Source of the DNA: Diphasiastrum complanatum
Taxonomy: Eukaryota; Streptophyta; Lycopodiopsida; Lycopodiales; Lycopodiaceae
DNA length: 64,000 nt
NCBI GenBank assembly: GCA_029204225.1
Contig: CM055100.1
Coordinates: 30,657,649-30,721,648 of the forward strand
Reading direction: 5' to 3'
Of this stretch, positions 22,382-32,640 are shown in pieces. The position numbers and the translations under genes are program-made. How positions within the stretch are numbered: the stretch's first letter is position 1; each line of letters starts with the position of its first letter. The notes under the pieces were generated by a model that was not told the origin of the DNA, searched no databases, and worked only from the letters and a program-made list of their open reading frames with translations.

Positions 22382-23330
22382 GATCTTCTTGTTGCAGGTG
22401 TGTGTGATGTCGCTCCTGAATCAATGACTACATCGTAGTCGTGTTCAGTGTAGCTCGTTGAAGCTTCATCGAGTATCGTGAAAGCTTCGTCACCTCTGTC
22501 AGCATCCTTGGATGACTCTGCAACATTAGCTTTTTCAGCTTTGTTCTTTCTTTTTGGGTTGAACCTGCAATTGTATGCATAGTGCCCCTTCTTCTTGCAG
22601 TGCATGCAAGGTATTGATGGATTGAACCAGCATTTGTTTGCCATATGGCCTGGTTTGTGACAGTGATCGCAGGAAGAAGATTGTTGATTCGAGGACTTCG
22701 TCTTCTCGAATATTTCTCTTCTTTCCTTTCGTGAAGAGAGCCTTCTCTTGATCACTGCTTCCCTCTCCTTCGTCTCTCATCAGCGACAAGACTGACTGAT
22801 TTGTCGAATGTCATATCTTGTAGACTCAGTATGAGCATCTTTAAAGGCTGATAGGACGTCGGTAGAGATATCATGAAGTACATCAGCTGCTGTGGTGCTG
22901 GGACCTGATGCTCCTGTCCTGAAGCAGCGAGCTGAGCGAAGATCGTTCTGATCTTCTCAACGTGCTGATCTAACTGGTTGCCATCCCATCGTATGGATTG
23001 CAGCTGATTGTGAAGGTGCAAGATTGAAGCTGTAGTCCTCACTTCATACTTCTGCTTTAATCTTTCCCACGCTGCATGGCTGCTTTCGCAGTCTTCAAGC
23101 TGCATGAGTAGATCTTCATTTATGGACGAAATGATGATCGCCATTGCGCGCTTATCTTTTCTGATCCATTCAGCTCTCCTCGGGTCTCCCTCTGGAGGCT
23201 GCACCTCTGAGAGTTCGGTCATCGACCAGATGCCTTCGCCCTTCAGAAGTGTTTTGATTTTGAATTTACAGATTCTGTAATTTGCGCCATCAAGACTGAT
23301 CGCTACTCTTGTTTGGATTGTTGTAGCCAT
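22378..23330 (-). pseudogene. Copia gag with two zinc knuckles and protease start
   Basis: Gag starts at 23330 (MATTIQTRVAISLDGANY) and includes the UBN2-type core (AWERLKQKYE, LHLHNQLQSIRWDG). A second segment in another frame (22755-22378) carries two CCHC knuckles, CDHCHKPGHMANKC and CMHCKKKGHYAYNC, followed by the protease motif VIDSGATSH. Two knuckles rather than one occur in some copia lineages. The frame change at about 22755 separates gag from the knuckles. Confidence 0.9.
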
Positions 23331-23381
23331 ATTGTGTTGTCTAGTAAATCACTGCTTAGATATCAGTAGTGACAACCTGTG

Positions 23382-23393
23382 GCTCTGATACCA
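23382..23393 (-). other. Primer-binding site of the copia element
   Basis: GCTCTGATACCA on the plus strand is the complement of TGGTATCAGAGC (initiator tRNA-Met). It abuts the LTR end at 23394. Confidence 0.92.
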
Positions 23394-24199
23394 TGTCGCG
23401 AATCTGTTTCTTTTTCGATTTCGTTTTCATTTTCGTATTCACGAACGATTTCATGTCTTTGTATTTTCTTTTGCGTGGAAACTTCACAAGAACCTAGACA
23501 CGCGACTGCACATCACAGAACACATTCTATTCTAGCATTCAAGACAAAGGACGCAAGACAAGGAGATGCACGAAAATAGAGCAACTGTATTATGAGTTTG
23601 ATTTTTAGAGCGAGATAGTCAGTGTCTCGCTCGTTGGCGGAATAACACTATGCTCTTTCGCTGTGTTCAGCTCATTGGCAGACTTTCAAGCAAAGCTCTT
23701 TCGTTTCTAGTATTTTTCTTTTCTGCTCTACTCGCTATGTCTCTCTCTCTGTCTCTTGCAGAAATTCTGTATATTCTCTTGTATATTCTCTTGTATATAT
23801 ATTTTTTTTGTGATCCAGAAAGGGTTGTTTATATCTCCACTGTGTGGAGTTTACAAGATAGCTTAACGCAGGATCACAAGGCTAGTTAAGGCTAATCAAC
23901 TAATCAGTTACTCTTCGTCGTTGCCACTCGTTTCAGCTAGGCGTGAAGTCTACGACTTCGTTGAGCTGCCAACTGGCACCGTGAAAGATTCCCCTTCGTT
24001 TGTTTCGTTTCCTTCGTAACCTTTCGTTTTGCGTCCCTTTGCGGTTTGCGTTCCTGGAGGTATGTTTACGATTCACGAATGATTCGCGAATCGTTCGTCC
24101 TTCGAGTCAAGGGACGTTGACTTTCGCGAATTGTTCTCGTTCGACCTTCGCTTCTTGTTTGTGTTGCGGCAAAGTTGCAGGAGTTCACCATTTCTGACA
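23394..24199 (-). repeat. Copia 5' LTR, 806 bp
   Basis: Bounded by the primer-binding site on one side and the TSD GTTTC on the other. Plus-strand ends are TGTCGCGAATC and CCATTTCTGACA. It contains TATATA runs near 23794. This full copy defines the length of the family LTR. Confidence 0.9.
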
Positions 24200-24204
24200 G
24201 TTTC

Positions 24205-24620
24205 AAAAGGTAGCAGATTTCTTACATGATATGCAGGAAATGCTACGGATAGCACGTGAAAATGTCTAGTGTGCCCAAGATAGGGACCGGCGTTACGCTA
24301 ATCTGAAATAATCACCTTGAGACTTTCAAATGGGGGTTTGGGTGTATTGAAGAATCCCAAAGGATTCTTGTGTAATGCGTACCGGCAAGCATTACAAATT
24401 GTCCCCTAGATACAGAGGACCGTATTAGATCTTGTAAAAGATTGGATCCTTAGCTTACCAGTTGGATCTCCCAGAAGGAACTCAAATGCCTCCGGTTTTT
24501 CACATAAGCTGACTCAAGAAGAGTCTACTTGAAGGAGTGCATCTTGGCTCTAAAGACCAATTGGACCTGTTGGATGAATCATCGGGTGTGTCTCGGCTTG
24601 AACCCAGAAAGATGGGCAGG
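24205..24620 (+). pseudogene. Gypsy integrase C-terminal part, right of the copia insertion
   Basis: Continues the interrupted integrase: QKVADFLHDMQEMLRIAREN (24205-24264). After stops it gives the C-terminal beta-barrel motif LSPRYRGPY (about 24396-24425), LAYQLDLPEGTQ and PVFHISLKK-like sequence. It ends near 24620, where RT of another gypsy copy begins. The order (integrase then RT) is the reverse of any gypsy element, so two elements are joined here. Confidence 0.8.
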
Positions 24621-24624
24621 TAAG

Positions 24625-25789
24625 ACCTAGCTTTGCCCCCTTTGCCTCTCCTGTCATTTTGGTAAAAAGCAAGGATGGGTCTTGGAGGATGTGTGTGGAT
24701 TATCGAGGCTTGAACAAGATAATAGTTAAGCATCGATATTCTATGCCACATATAGATGATCCTTTGGATGCCCTTCATGGTGCTACATTCTCTAGCAAAA
24801 TTGACTTGAAGAGTGGTTATCACCAGGTGAAAGTTCGTGAAGAGAATGTGTAATTGCCTTTTGAACTCGCTTTGGACACTATGAATTTTAGTTATGCCCT
24901 TTGGATTGACTAACGCCCTTGCAACATTTATGATGTTAATGAATGATGTGCTTAGACTGTTTATGGGCAAGTTTGTGGTTAACTTTGTTGATGACATACT
25001 TGTTTACAGTTGTGGTGATGTTGCGCATGTGAGTCACCTTAGAACTGTGTTGTCAACTTTGACGGAAAACATATTATTTGCTAATGATAAAAAGAGTGAA
25101 TTATTAAAAAAAGCAATTGTCGATTTGGGTTTTTATAATGTCAACAGATGGGATAAAATTAGATCCTCAAAAAAATTGCTCTTCTTTCTTGCTTAGCCTG
25201 TTCCTACAGACTTGACAACATTAAGAAGTTTTGTCTTATTGTAAAAGTGTGAAGAGCTATTGATGTTGGGGCAGTTCTGATGCAAGAGGGTAGGCTTGTG
25301 GCCTTTGAGAGCAACAAGCTCAACCTTGCACAAAAGAATTATCCAACTCAAGGAGTTTTATGCCATAGTCCATGCTTTGAAGGCCTGGAGAAATTATTTA
25401 TAAAGGCGGAATTCTATGTGTACATTGACCATAACGCTTTGAGATATTTTTGCAACTAGCTAGACATCAGAGGGCATCAAGCCAGGTGGGCTGAGTTGAT
25501 GTAGGGATTTCACATGGAAGTTCGGTACAAGGAAGGTGCCAAAAACTGTGTGGCTGATGCATTATCTCGTTTATTGTATTAGATGTCTTTTGTGGTCATT
25601 GAAAATGACCTGATTGCTGAGATTAGACAAGCTTAGCAGGAGGATCCTTATTGTAAGGAGATTGTGATAGAGGCAAATCTTGTACAAGTAGATTCTCAGG
25701 AGGAGAGTTCTAGTCCCTTTGCTCACACTTACCTTAAATACACCATAGAAGACGGTATGGTTAAAAGAAATGGCAAAGTTGTTATTCTA
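24625..25789 (+). pseudogene. Gypsy RT-RNase H fragment, host of the chromodomain element
   Basis: From about 24625 it reads [32 protein letters not shown], the IDDPLDALHGAT and [13 protein letters not shown] motifs. After a frame break it continues with FGLTNALATFM and FVDDILVYS (catalytic, about 24985-25011). RNase H-like sequence follows (GAVLMQEGRLVAFES, YIDHNALRYFC, KNCVADALSRLL) to 25600, then linker to 25789. It resembles family A at 41.3-46.4 kb. Stops and small deletions are frequent. Translation is interrupted at the TSD of the next element. Confidence 0.85.
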
Positions 25790-26205
25790 AGTTATGGACT
25801 CGGCTCATTACATTCGCCGCGTCCATTTACATTTACAGTTACTTTACTTTATGCATAAGCAGGCCTTGGGCCCTTTTTTATTCATTAGTGACATTCAGAC
25901 TATATGGTTGGCCTTTGGCCTTATTATTCATTATTAGGCCATTTGGACATATTACTGGAGAGTGGGGGCCTTCTTGGAGGGCGCACTATTATCCCTCCCA
26001 GTTGGGCCCTAGCCACTGGAAGCTTCCTTTTAGGGCTTCCTCTGGGCTATAAGTAGGGAAACTGTGTCATTTGTCATTCAGCTGATGATATTGATCTCTC
26101 TCTTTAGCCTCCTTAATCTCTCTTTCCTGCTTTCTAGGGTTAAGTCTTGCTTATGTGATGCTTTCATAGCTTAATTCTAGATCAGTTGTGGCTCTATTCG
26201 TAACT
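25790..26205 (+). repeat. 5' LTR of the chromodomain gypsy element
   Basis: Starts AGTTATGGACTC directly after TTCTA and ends GTAACT directly before TGGTATCAGAGC. It includes CTATAAGTAGG (about 26048-26058), a plausible TATA box, and a pyrimidine-rich segment. It is 416 bp against 405 bp for the 3' LTR; the difference is mainly a short extra segment before the TATA box. Confidence 0.9.
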
Positions 26206-26450
26206 TGGTATCAGAGCACTATTATCCCTCCCAGTTGGGCCCTAGCCACTGGAAGCTTCCTTTTAGGGCTTCCTCTGGGCTATAAGTAGGGAAACTGTGT
26301 CATTTGTCATTCAGCTGATGATATTGATCTCTCTCTTTAGCCTCCTTAATCTCTCTTTCCTGCTTTCTAGGGTTAAGTCTTGCTTATGTGATGCTTTCAT
26401 AGCTTAATTCTAGATCAGTTGTGGCTCTATTCGTAACTTGGTATCAGAGC
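25983..26450 (+). repeat. 233-bp tandem duplication of TATA-U5-PBS region
   Basis: GCACTATTATCCCTCCC...GTATCAGA at 25983-26215 is repeated at 26216-26448 almost without change. Each unit contains the putative TATA box, the LTR end GTAACT and a complete primer-binding site (26206-26217 and 26439-26450). The 3' LTR is not followed by this duplication. GCACT at both junctions could have mediated it. Confidence 0.92.
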
Positions 26451-27116
26451 ACTTTTCTGAGCACAATCTGGAATTTTTTCTTTGCTGCCTTGCCTTGCTC
26501 CTCCATCGCTGTTCCTACAGCTCCATTACCGTTTTGACAGCCTTGTTCCATCGCTGCTCCTTCCACTCCTTCCTGCCCAGCGTTCCCCCTGTTTTGTCCC
26601 CTCTTTTCTTTGCTGCCCAGCGCTCCTCCTCTTCCTTTCCATCGCTGTCCCTGCCTTCCAACCTATCACTTTCGTCTGATATTTTTCCAGTTTGCAGCCA
26701 TCTTCCACAGTTAGTTCCCTGACTGTCCAGCGCCCATCCTCATCCAAAAACTACCCGATTCCGACATCATTTGCTATTCCAAACAGCTAAAATTCTTCAA
26801 CCTGTAAATCGCTGCCTCAGCACTCCCAACTTGTCACTTTTGCCCTTTTTTTTTCTCCAATTCCAGCCATCTTTTACAGCTTATCAAAAGGCTGTCGCGC
26901 GCTCATTCTCCACCACATTTTCAGGAATTCTGACTCCGTTTACTCTTTCAAATTCACATTGTATCCCTGGCTGTCCAGCGCATTTTTACAGCTTCTCCAT
27001 TGTTCATTGCTGTCTGTTTTTTTTCAGTTGTGATAATATTGGTTGTAATAGGCTAATTTGGGGTGACAACAAGAGTCCGCTCCCTCAAGTTTTCGTCTAT
27101 TCCTTCCACTATCATT

Positions 27117-28212
27117 ATGGCACATTCACCTACCCCGAGTGAGACTACTCAGGAAACCTTATCCGATCAGTTTCGTCGCATGGATGAGACCCTTTCTGGC
27201 CTCGTTCTTTGCTTCGATTCAGTTATGACCGGCTTTGCTACTATGCAGTCACAGAGTGATTCTTTACAGCCTCATGGTCCTGGTAAAGCTCCTGTTTTTC
27301 CTACATTTGGGACTCCCCCTCCATTTGGATTTCCATCTTCTTCTGCTAGTCAGCCTGGTGGTGGACCGTTCATTCCATCTAACCCACCTCCTGGTTTCTT
27401 TCCTCGTCCCCCCCAATCTGAGCCACACTTTGCTCGAGACTTTCGTGATAGGGTACAGCTTGCTACCTATTCCGGTTCCTCCGACGGGAACTTATTAGAG
27501 AATTGGTTTGCTAAGCTTGACACATATTTTCAGATTTACCCCAAGACTGGTCCTCTCCTTCAGTATTTCCATTGGTTCATGCCTTATTTCTCCTGTATTA
27601 TGAGTCTTTAGATTTATTGATTTCGTCCTGATGATTGGTTATTAACATAGCTATTTCTTGGGGCCAACATTGTATCAGAAGATCCAGTTGGCTGCTTTAC
27701 ATTTAGATGGACGTGCCGCCACGTGGTGGCGAGTTTATAGAGTTGATCCTGATCGGGAAGGGCTCCATGTATGGCATACTTTTCGCCATGACCTCCGCCA
27801 TGCTATGATTGATCCTCAGTGGCTTGACCGCCAACGTGATACATTCCGTAGTCTCACTCAGACCAGTGATCTTGCTTCTTATACAGATCAGTTTATGGAG
27901 CTTTCTTATCTTTTCACAGATCTACAGCCCACTGAGCTTATTTCTCGTTACATTGCTGGGCTTCGTGGTGCTTTACGTTATGATGTTTCTTCCTTCCGTC
28001 CTACCACACTTGTTGAGGCGATGTCTCTTGCCAGTACTTTACAGCATAAGTACTCTGACACCCTTCCTTCCCGCTTCTCCCGACCCCGTCCTTCTGCTTC
28101 ATCTTTTCCCGCTACGTTCACCCCCAGCTCTCTCCAGTGCCCCTTCGCCTCCTCGTCCTCCGACTCCTCGACCTGCTTTTGTTCGACGTTACACGTCTGC
28201 AGAGTTCGCTGA
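27117..28212 (+). pseudogene. Chromodomain gypsy gag
   Basis: Starts at ATG 27117 (MAHSPTPSETTQETLSDQF) with a Pro/Phe/Gly-rich linker. It reaches the capsid domain at about 27490 (NLLENWFAKLDTYF) and is interrupted by a stop at 27609. The capsid resumes at 27658 with LAALHLDGRAATWWRVY, WHTFRHDLRHAM, DRQRDTFRSLTQTSDLASYTDQF and YIAGLRGALRYDV. Both features are typical of chromovirus gag. The frame is lost after about 28140. Confidence 0.88.
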
Positions 28213-28720
28213 TCTTCAGCAGAAGCGACTTTGCTTTCGTTGTAAGAGTCCTGACCATCTTGCCCGTGATTGCCGCCAGCCTCTCCCTACTACTACTGCT
28301 GTTTTTTACCATGAGGGCACTACTCCAGATGATTCCGATATCTACATTCATATTTTTGATAAGCCTGACTTATCCTCTGAGCCTTCCCCTGATTTACTTC
28401 CTGCTACTTGCCAGGCTCAGCTTGCCTATGCTACTTGGACAGGGCGTCCTGGTCCTAGCTCCATTCAGTTACGTGTGCGTATTACAGGTCGAGAGTATAT
28501 TGCTTTAGTTGTTACTGGTAGCACTCATTCTTTTATTAGCAGTTATATCACTAGTCGGTTCCGTGCTTCACCTGTTTCTGCTTCCCAGCCTCTCACAGTT
28601 GAGGTTGCCAGTTCTCATTCTTTTCCTAGTTCTCAGATGTTTCAGCGTTTACCATACCGCATTGGAGATTTCTCTGGACAGGCAGATCTATGGAGCGTTA
28701 TGATCTTATCCTTGGTGCTG
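28140..28720 (+). pseudogene. Gag zinc knuckle and protease of the chromodomain gypsy
   Basis: In a frame shifted from the capsid: FADLQQKRLCFRCKSPDHLARDC (CX2CX4HX4C, about 28208-28276). The protease region follows with ALVVTGSTHSFI (about 28503-28538). The first catalytic residue of the DTG triad is Val (VTG), so the protease would be inactive as it stands. Confidence 0.88.
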
Positions 28721-29700
28721 ATTGGTTTCCATCTCTTGGAGCCGTTACACTGGACTTGACACAACAGACATTGACATTTGTACATGATGCAGTTATACAC
28801 TCACTTGTGGGCATTGATTCTCAGGGAGACTTCCAGTTGATTACTGGGAAGCAGTTTATTCGCAGCCTGCCGAAGGCTCATTGTGCTGCTTTATTATGTG
28901 TTCAGCGGGCAGTACCAGTTCCTCCAGTTTCTACACCAGCAGCTGTTCCTCAGGTGATTTCTGACTTATTACATCAGTATGCTTTTGTCTTTTCAGAACC
29001 TACGATGCTACCACCATTACGTGACGTGAACCATCATATTGATTTGCGTCCTGGTTCTGCTCCTCCCTCCCGTCCCCCTTATCGTATGTCTCGATCTGAG
29101 CGTGATGAGCTTGAGCTCCATATTACTGCCTTGTTAGATCAGGGTCTCATTGTTCCTAGTCACAGCCCTTTTGGTGCTCCTGTTCTCCTTATTAATAAGA
29201 AAGATGGTACCAAACGCCTTTGTATTGATTACCGTGCTTTAAATAAGTTGACTATTCGTAATCAGTACCCTATTCCACACATGGATGACCTCTTTGACCA
29301 GCTCGGTACCTCTAAAATCTTTTCCAAGATAGACCTTCGTTCTGGATATTACCAAATCAGGATGCACCCTTCTGACGAACATAAGACTGCTTTCTGTACT
29401 CATCTTGGTTTATATGAATTTCGTGTGCTTCCTTTTGGTGTTACTAATGGCCCTCCTACGTTCCAGAATGTGATGAATAACGTCTTACGTCCGCTTCTTG
29501 GTCATTGTGTCTTGGTTTATTTTGATGATATTCTTATTTTTAGTCAGTCTCTTGCTGAGCATGTTGCCCATCTTTCCTCGGTCTTTCAGTTACTTGTACA
29601 CCACCAGTTATTTGCTAAGTTGTCTAAATGTTCTTTTGCTGTTTCTGAGATCGAGTTTCTTGGTTTTCTTATTTGTTCAGAAGTCTTATGCTCGTCTCAA
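28690..29700 (+). pseudogene. Chromodomain gypsy reverse transcriptase, truncated
   Basis: Begins with the protease tail YDLILGADWFPSLGAV and the HHIDLRPGSAPPSRPPYR linker. RT motifs follow in one frame: SPFGAPVLLINKKDG, LCIDYRALNK, YPIPHMDDL, FSKIDLRSGYYQIRM, LPFGVTNGPPTFQ, the catalytic YFDDILIFS (about 29518-29544) and FAKLSKCSFAVSEIEFLGF. At about 29665-29690 it jumps to integrase, losing the connection domain and all of RNase H. The catalytic core of RT itself looks intact. Confidence 0.92.
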
Positions 29701-30968
29701 AGACCATTTCTATTGGCCCTCTCTTTGATTCCGAGCTTGCTGTACTTATTCGTACCTGCCCTTTCTGTCTTCGTAATAAGTACTCCCGTTCTAAATCTGC
29801 TGGTTTGCTCCAGAGTTGGCCTATTCCTCATCGCCAGTGGACTGATATATCTATGGACTTTATCCTTGGCCTTCCCCATACCCAGCGTGGTCACGATTCA
29901 TGTATGGTGGTAGTTGACAGGTTCTCGAAACAGGCACATTTTATCCCAGTTCGCAGTACTATCACAGCAGAGCAGTGTGCACGTTTGTTCCTATCAGAGA
30001 TTTTCCGCCTGCATGGATTTCCTCGTACTATCCTTTCTGATCGGGATAGTAAGTTTACATCTATATTCTGGACAGAGCTTATGCGTATTTTGGATGTTCA
30101 GCTTTTTATGGGTTCTGCTTATCATTCTACTTCTGATGGGCAGTCTGAGGTCCTTAACAGGATCCTTGAGGATTATTTATGCCATTTTGTTACTCCTTCA
30201 GGGAAGGATTGGGATCAGCATTTATGTTTAGCAGAGTATAGCTATAATAGCTCTGTTAGTACCAGCACAAGTGTCTCTCCATTTTTATTATCTCATGGCT
30301 ATGCACCTCTTTTACCTGGCATTCCTCTTCCTCCTGAGGATACACCTGTTACACTTGCATCTTTTCTATCAGGTGCTCGAGAGCTTATTACTCGGGCCAG
30401 TTCTCATTTACAGCATGTTCAGCAGCGTTATCAGACCTCAGTTGATCGTCACCGCCGCCATGTTGAGTTTGAGCTCGGAGATATGGTTTATCTACGCTTA
30501 CGGTTTGCACGTCATCATTTTGTCCAGGGCCATGCTTCTACTGAGAAGCTTGCACCACGTTATTATGGGCCTTATCGCATTGTGGAGGTTCTTAGTCCAG
30601 TTACATATCGCTTACAGCTTCCTGCTTCCACACGCGCCTGTGATGTATTCCATGTCAGTTTATTACGTGCTGCTATTGAGGATGACGCTCCTTGTGATGT
30701 TGAGTTTCCTACTGCTCCAGAGTTATTTCCATTTTTACCTGCTGCTATATTACAGGTCCGTCTATACCATAGTCGACGCCGCCAGCAGATTCAGTTTTTG
30801 GTCCAGTGGGATGGTCGTCCTATTGAGGAGGCTACATGGGAGCCTATTGATGTGTTTTATCATACAGCATTACTTGCGGATCAGGCTCGTGCTCTTGCTG
30901 CACTTGTTGATTCCTCTACATCAGATGTTCCTCTAGCTGTTGATGCACCAGGGCTTGCTGCTACTTGA
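29673..30968 (+). pseudogene. Chromodomain gypsy integrase with C-terminal chromodomain
   Basis: Long open frame. Only the end of the zinc-binding module remains (TCPFCLRNK, about 29753-29779). The catalytic core has all three acidic positions: DISMDFI (about 29840), LSDRDSKF (about 30035) and SDGQSEVLNR with Glu (about 30130-30160). The GPY/F module appears as KLAPRYYGPYRIVEVL. The C-terminus reads LYHSRRRQQIQFLVQWDG followed by EATWEPID (about 30755-30850), the hallmark of a chromodomain thought to guide integration into heterochromatin. The start fused by deletion lacks the HH pair, so activity is doubtful. Confidence 0.92.
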
Positions 30969-31014
30969 TCCGGTTATCTTTTCGGCAGTTGGGTCTTTTT
31001 TTTGTGTCGGGGAG

Positions 31015-31419
31015 AGTTATGGACTCAGCTCATTACATTCGCCGCGTCCATTTACATTTACATTTACTTTACTTTATGCATAAGCAGGCCTTGGGCCCTT
31101 TTGTATTCATGAGTGACACTTGGACTATATGGTTGGCCTTTGGCCTTATTATTCATTATTAGGCCATTTGGACATATTACTGGAGAGTGGGGGCCTTCTT
31201 GGAGGGCGCACTATTTTCCCTCCCAGTTGGGCCCTAGCCACCAGAAGCTTCCTCTTGGCTATAAGTAGGGAAACTGTGTCATTTGTCATTCAGCTGATGA
31301 TATTGATCTCTCTCTTTAGCCTCCTTAATCTTTCTCTTTCCTGCTTTCTAGGGTTAAGTCTTGCTTATGTGATGCTTTCATAGCTTAATTCTAGATCAGC
31401 TGTGGCTCTATTCGTAACT
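31015..31419 (+). repeat. 3' LTR of the chromodomain gypsy element
   Basis: Starts AGTTATGGACTCAGC after the purine run GGGGAG and ends CGTAACT before the TSD TTCTA. Compared with the 5' LTR it carries scattered substitutions and lacks about 16 bp before CTATAAGTAGG. Confidence 0.92.
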
Positions 31420-31424
31420 TTCTA

Positions 31425-31660
31425 GCTTGTCAGGAGCTGCGTAAGAAGATTGTCCATTTATGTAATGATAGCCCGAGTGCTAGTCATCCTGGTGTGGATA
31501 GGACCTATGAGTTGATCCTACGTAACTTCTGGTAATCTAATTGGAAAAAGATATTTACCGTTATGTGACACACTGTTTAGAGTGCCAGGTCAATAAAGCT
31601 AAAAGGATTAAGACTCCTGGAGTTTTACACCCACTACCTATGCCAAGAAGAAGAAGACGA
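31425..31660 (+). pseudogene. Gypsy integrase zinc-binding region, right part of the host element
   Basis: Resumes the host interrupted at 25789: ACQELRKKIVHLCNDSPSA, SHPGVDRTYELILRNFW, then in another frame YVTHCLECQVNKAKRIKTPG and LHPLPMP. This is the HHCC module (His...His...CX2C) that follows RNase H in gypsy pol, so the order across the insertion is as expected. Homology ends at about 31650. Confidence 0.85.
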
Positions 31661-32640
31661 AAATATTGATGTAGACTTCCACTTTTATGTACCTGTGACC
31701 GTAGTTCCCATGAACGGTACGAAACAGTTCCATATTGTTCCTAAGGTACCTTAGGAATGGTTCCTAAAAAAAAAATCCTAGGAATGGTTCCATACAATTC
31801 CTTAGGTACCTTAGGAACAATTCCTAGGAATCGTTGCTAAAAATAAAATAAAACCTTTTTTATTTGAGAAAGTGCATAAATATGTTTAGAAAATGATTAA
31901 ATCATTGTTTTCAAGATTCCTAAAAAAGGTTTTTGCACATTAAAGAAGGGGTTTATGTTCAATGCTCTTAAAAACAAGAACAACAACAAAAATAGGAACA
32001 AAACTTAGGAGCAATAACATGACCCCATTAGTGTTCCTAAGTTGAAACCTAAGTTAAAGATACTCTTAGGAACATGAATAGGGACAAAAATAGGAACAAA
32101 ACTTAGGAATAGCAATAAGAATAGGAACGAAATTAGAACAAGAACTTGAACTTAGGAACAGGAACAAAAATTCAGAAATAGAAACAAGAACTTAGGAACA
32201 TGAACAGGAGAAGGAAGTCCTAGGAACTTAGGTCCAATAGAAACAGGAACAAGAATAGAAACCCTTTCATTTTTATGCATATACTTAAGAACTTAGGTTT
32301 CAATAGGAACATGTATAGGAGCTCTAAACACTCTTTTTACACGTGAACTTGGGAACTGTTAGAAATGGGAACAAGATTAGAAACTTAGGAATAGGCTCTT
32401 GAACCTTCATAAGTCATGCAGATAGGTATAAAACCTTTTTTTTTGGTACAAAACCGTTTTGTTCCGAAACAAGAACGGTTCAATACCTTAGGAACGATTC
32501 CATTCCTATTTTAGAAACGCAACCGTACACTAAAAAAATTTGCTCCCAAGGAATTCGTTACCCGTTCCCATTGATCCCATATCCGTTCCTATCCAAAAAT
32601 GTTAGGAATGGGTATCAATGCCTATGACTCATCTGTACCT
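31661..32640. repeat. TAGGAAC/AAC-rich low-complexity block with palindromes
   Basis: Starts with repeats of TTCCTAAGG and AGGAACNATTCC, including the perfect palindrome TTCCTAAGGTACCTTAGGAA at 31738-31757. It then becomes a long purine/AAC-rich run (about 31960-32420) built of GGAACAAAA, AACTTAGGAAC and similar words. It ends with GGTTCAATACC, TTAGGAACGATTCC and CCGTTCCTATCC motifs near 32480-32600. Mirror-like GGTTCC/GGAACC motifs at the two ends suggest a decayed element. No coding function seen. Confidence 0.6.

Larger units (their letters stand above)
19191..24204 (-). mobile_element. Ty1/copia retrotransposon with TSD GTTTC
   Basis: A complete insertion on the minus strand. The 5' LTR is at 23394-24199, the primer-binding site at 23382-23393, gag-pol at 23330-19600, and a truncated 3' LTR at 19196-about 19612. 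The five bases GTTTC at 19191-19195 and 24200-24204 flank it as a target-site duplication. LTR termini on the minus strand are TGTCAGAAATGG and CGCGACA. The interior has about five frame breaks, so it is non-autonomous now. Several substitutions between the shared parts of the LTRs point to a moderately old insertion. Confidence 0.92.
25785..31424 (+). mobile_element. Ty3/gypsy chromodomain retrotransposon with TSD TTCTA
   Basis: A full-length insertion: 5' LTR 25790-26205, internal region, 3' LTR 31015-31419, flanked by TTCTA at 25785-25789 and 31420-31424. The ends are AGTTATGGACTC and ...CGTAACT, giving AG...CT termini with the inverted repeat AGTTA/TAACT instead of TG...CA. The PBS matches tRNA-Met and GGGGAG precedes the 3' LTR. 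It encodes gag, protease, RT, integrase and a chromodomain, but RNase H and the integrase zinc region are deleted. It sits between RNase H and integrase parts of a host gypsy copy. Confidence 0.93.

Noticed and set aside
24500-24997. Minus-strand frame of 165 residues
   Set aside because: It lies opposite gypsy RT motifs on the plus strand and shows no domain of its own.
27809-28759. Very long open frames overlapping the chromodomain gypsy gag and integrase (for example 30271-30936)
   Set aside because: They are shadows of the true frames in T- and C-rich coding DNA: Leu/Ser-dominated, without domains, and overlapping recognised RT, integrase and knuckle motifs. Only the 28140-28720 portion of the 27809 frame is real.
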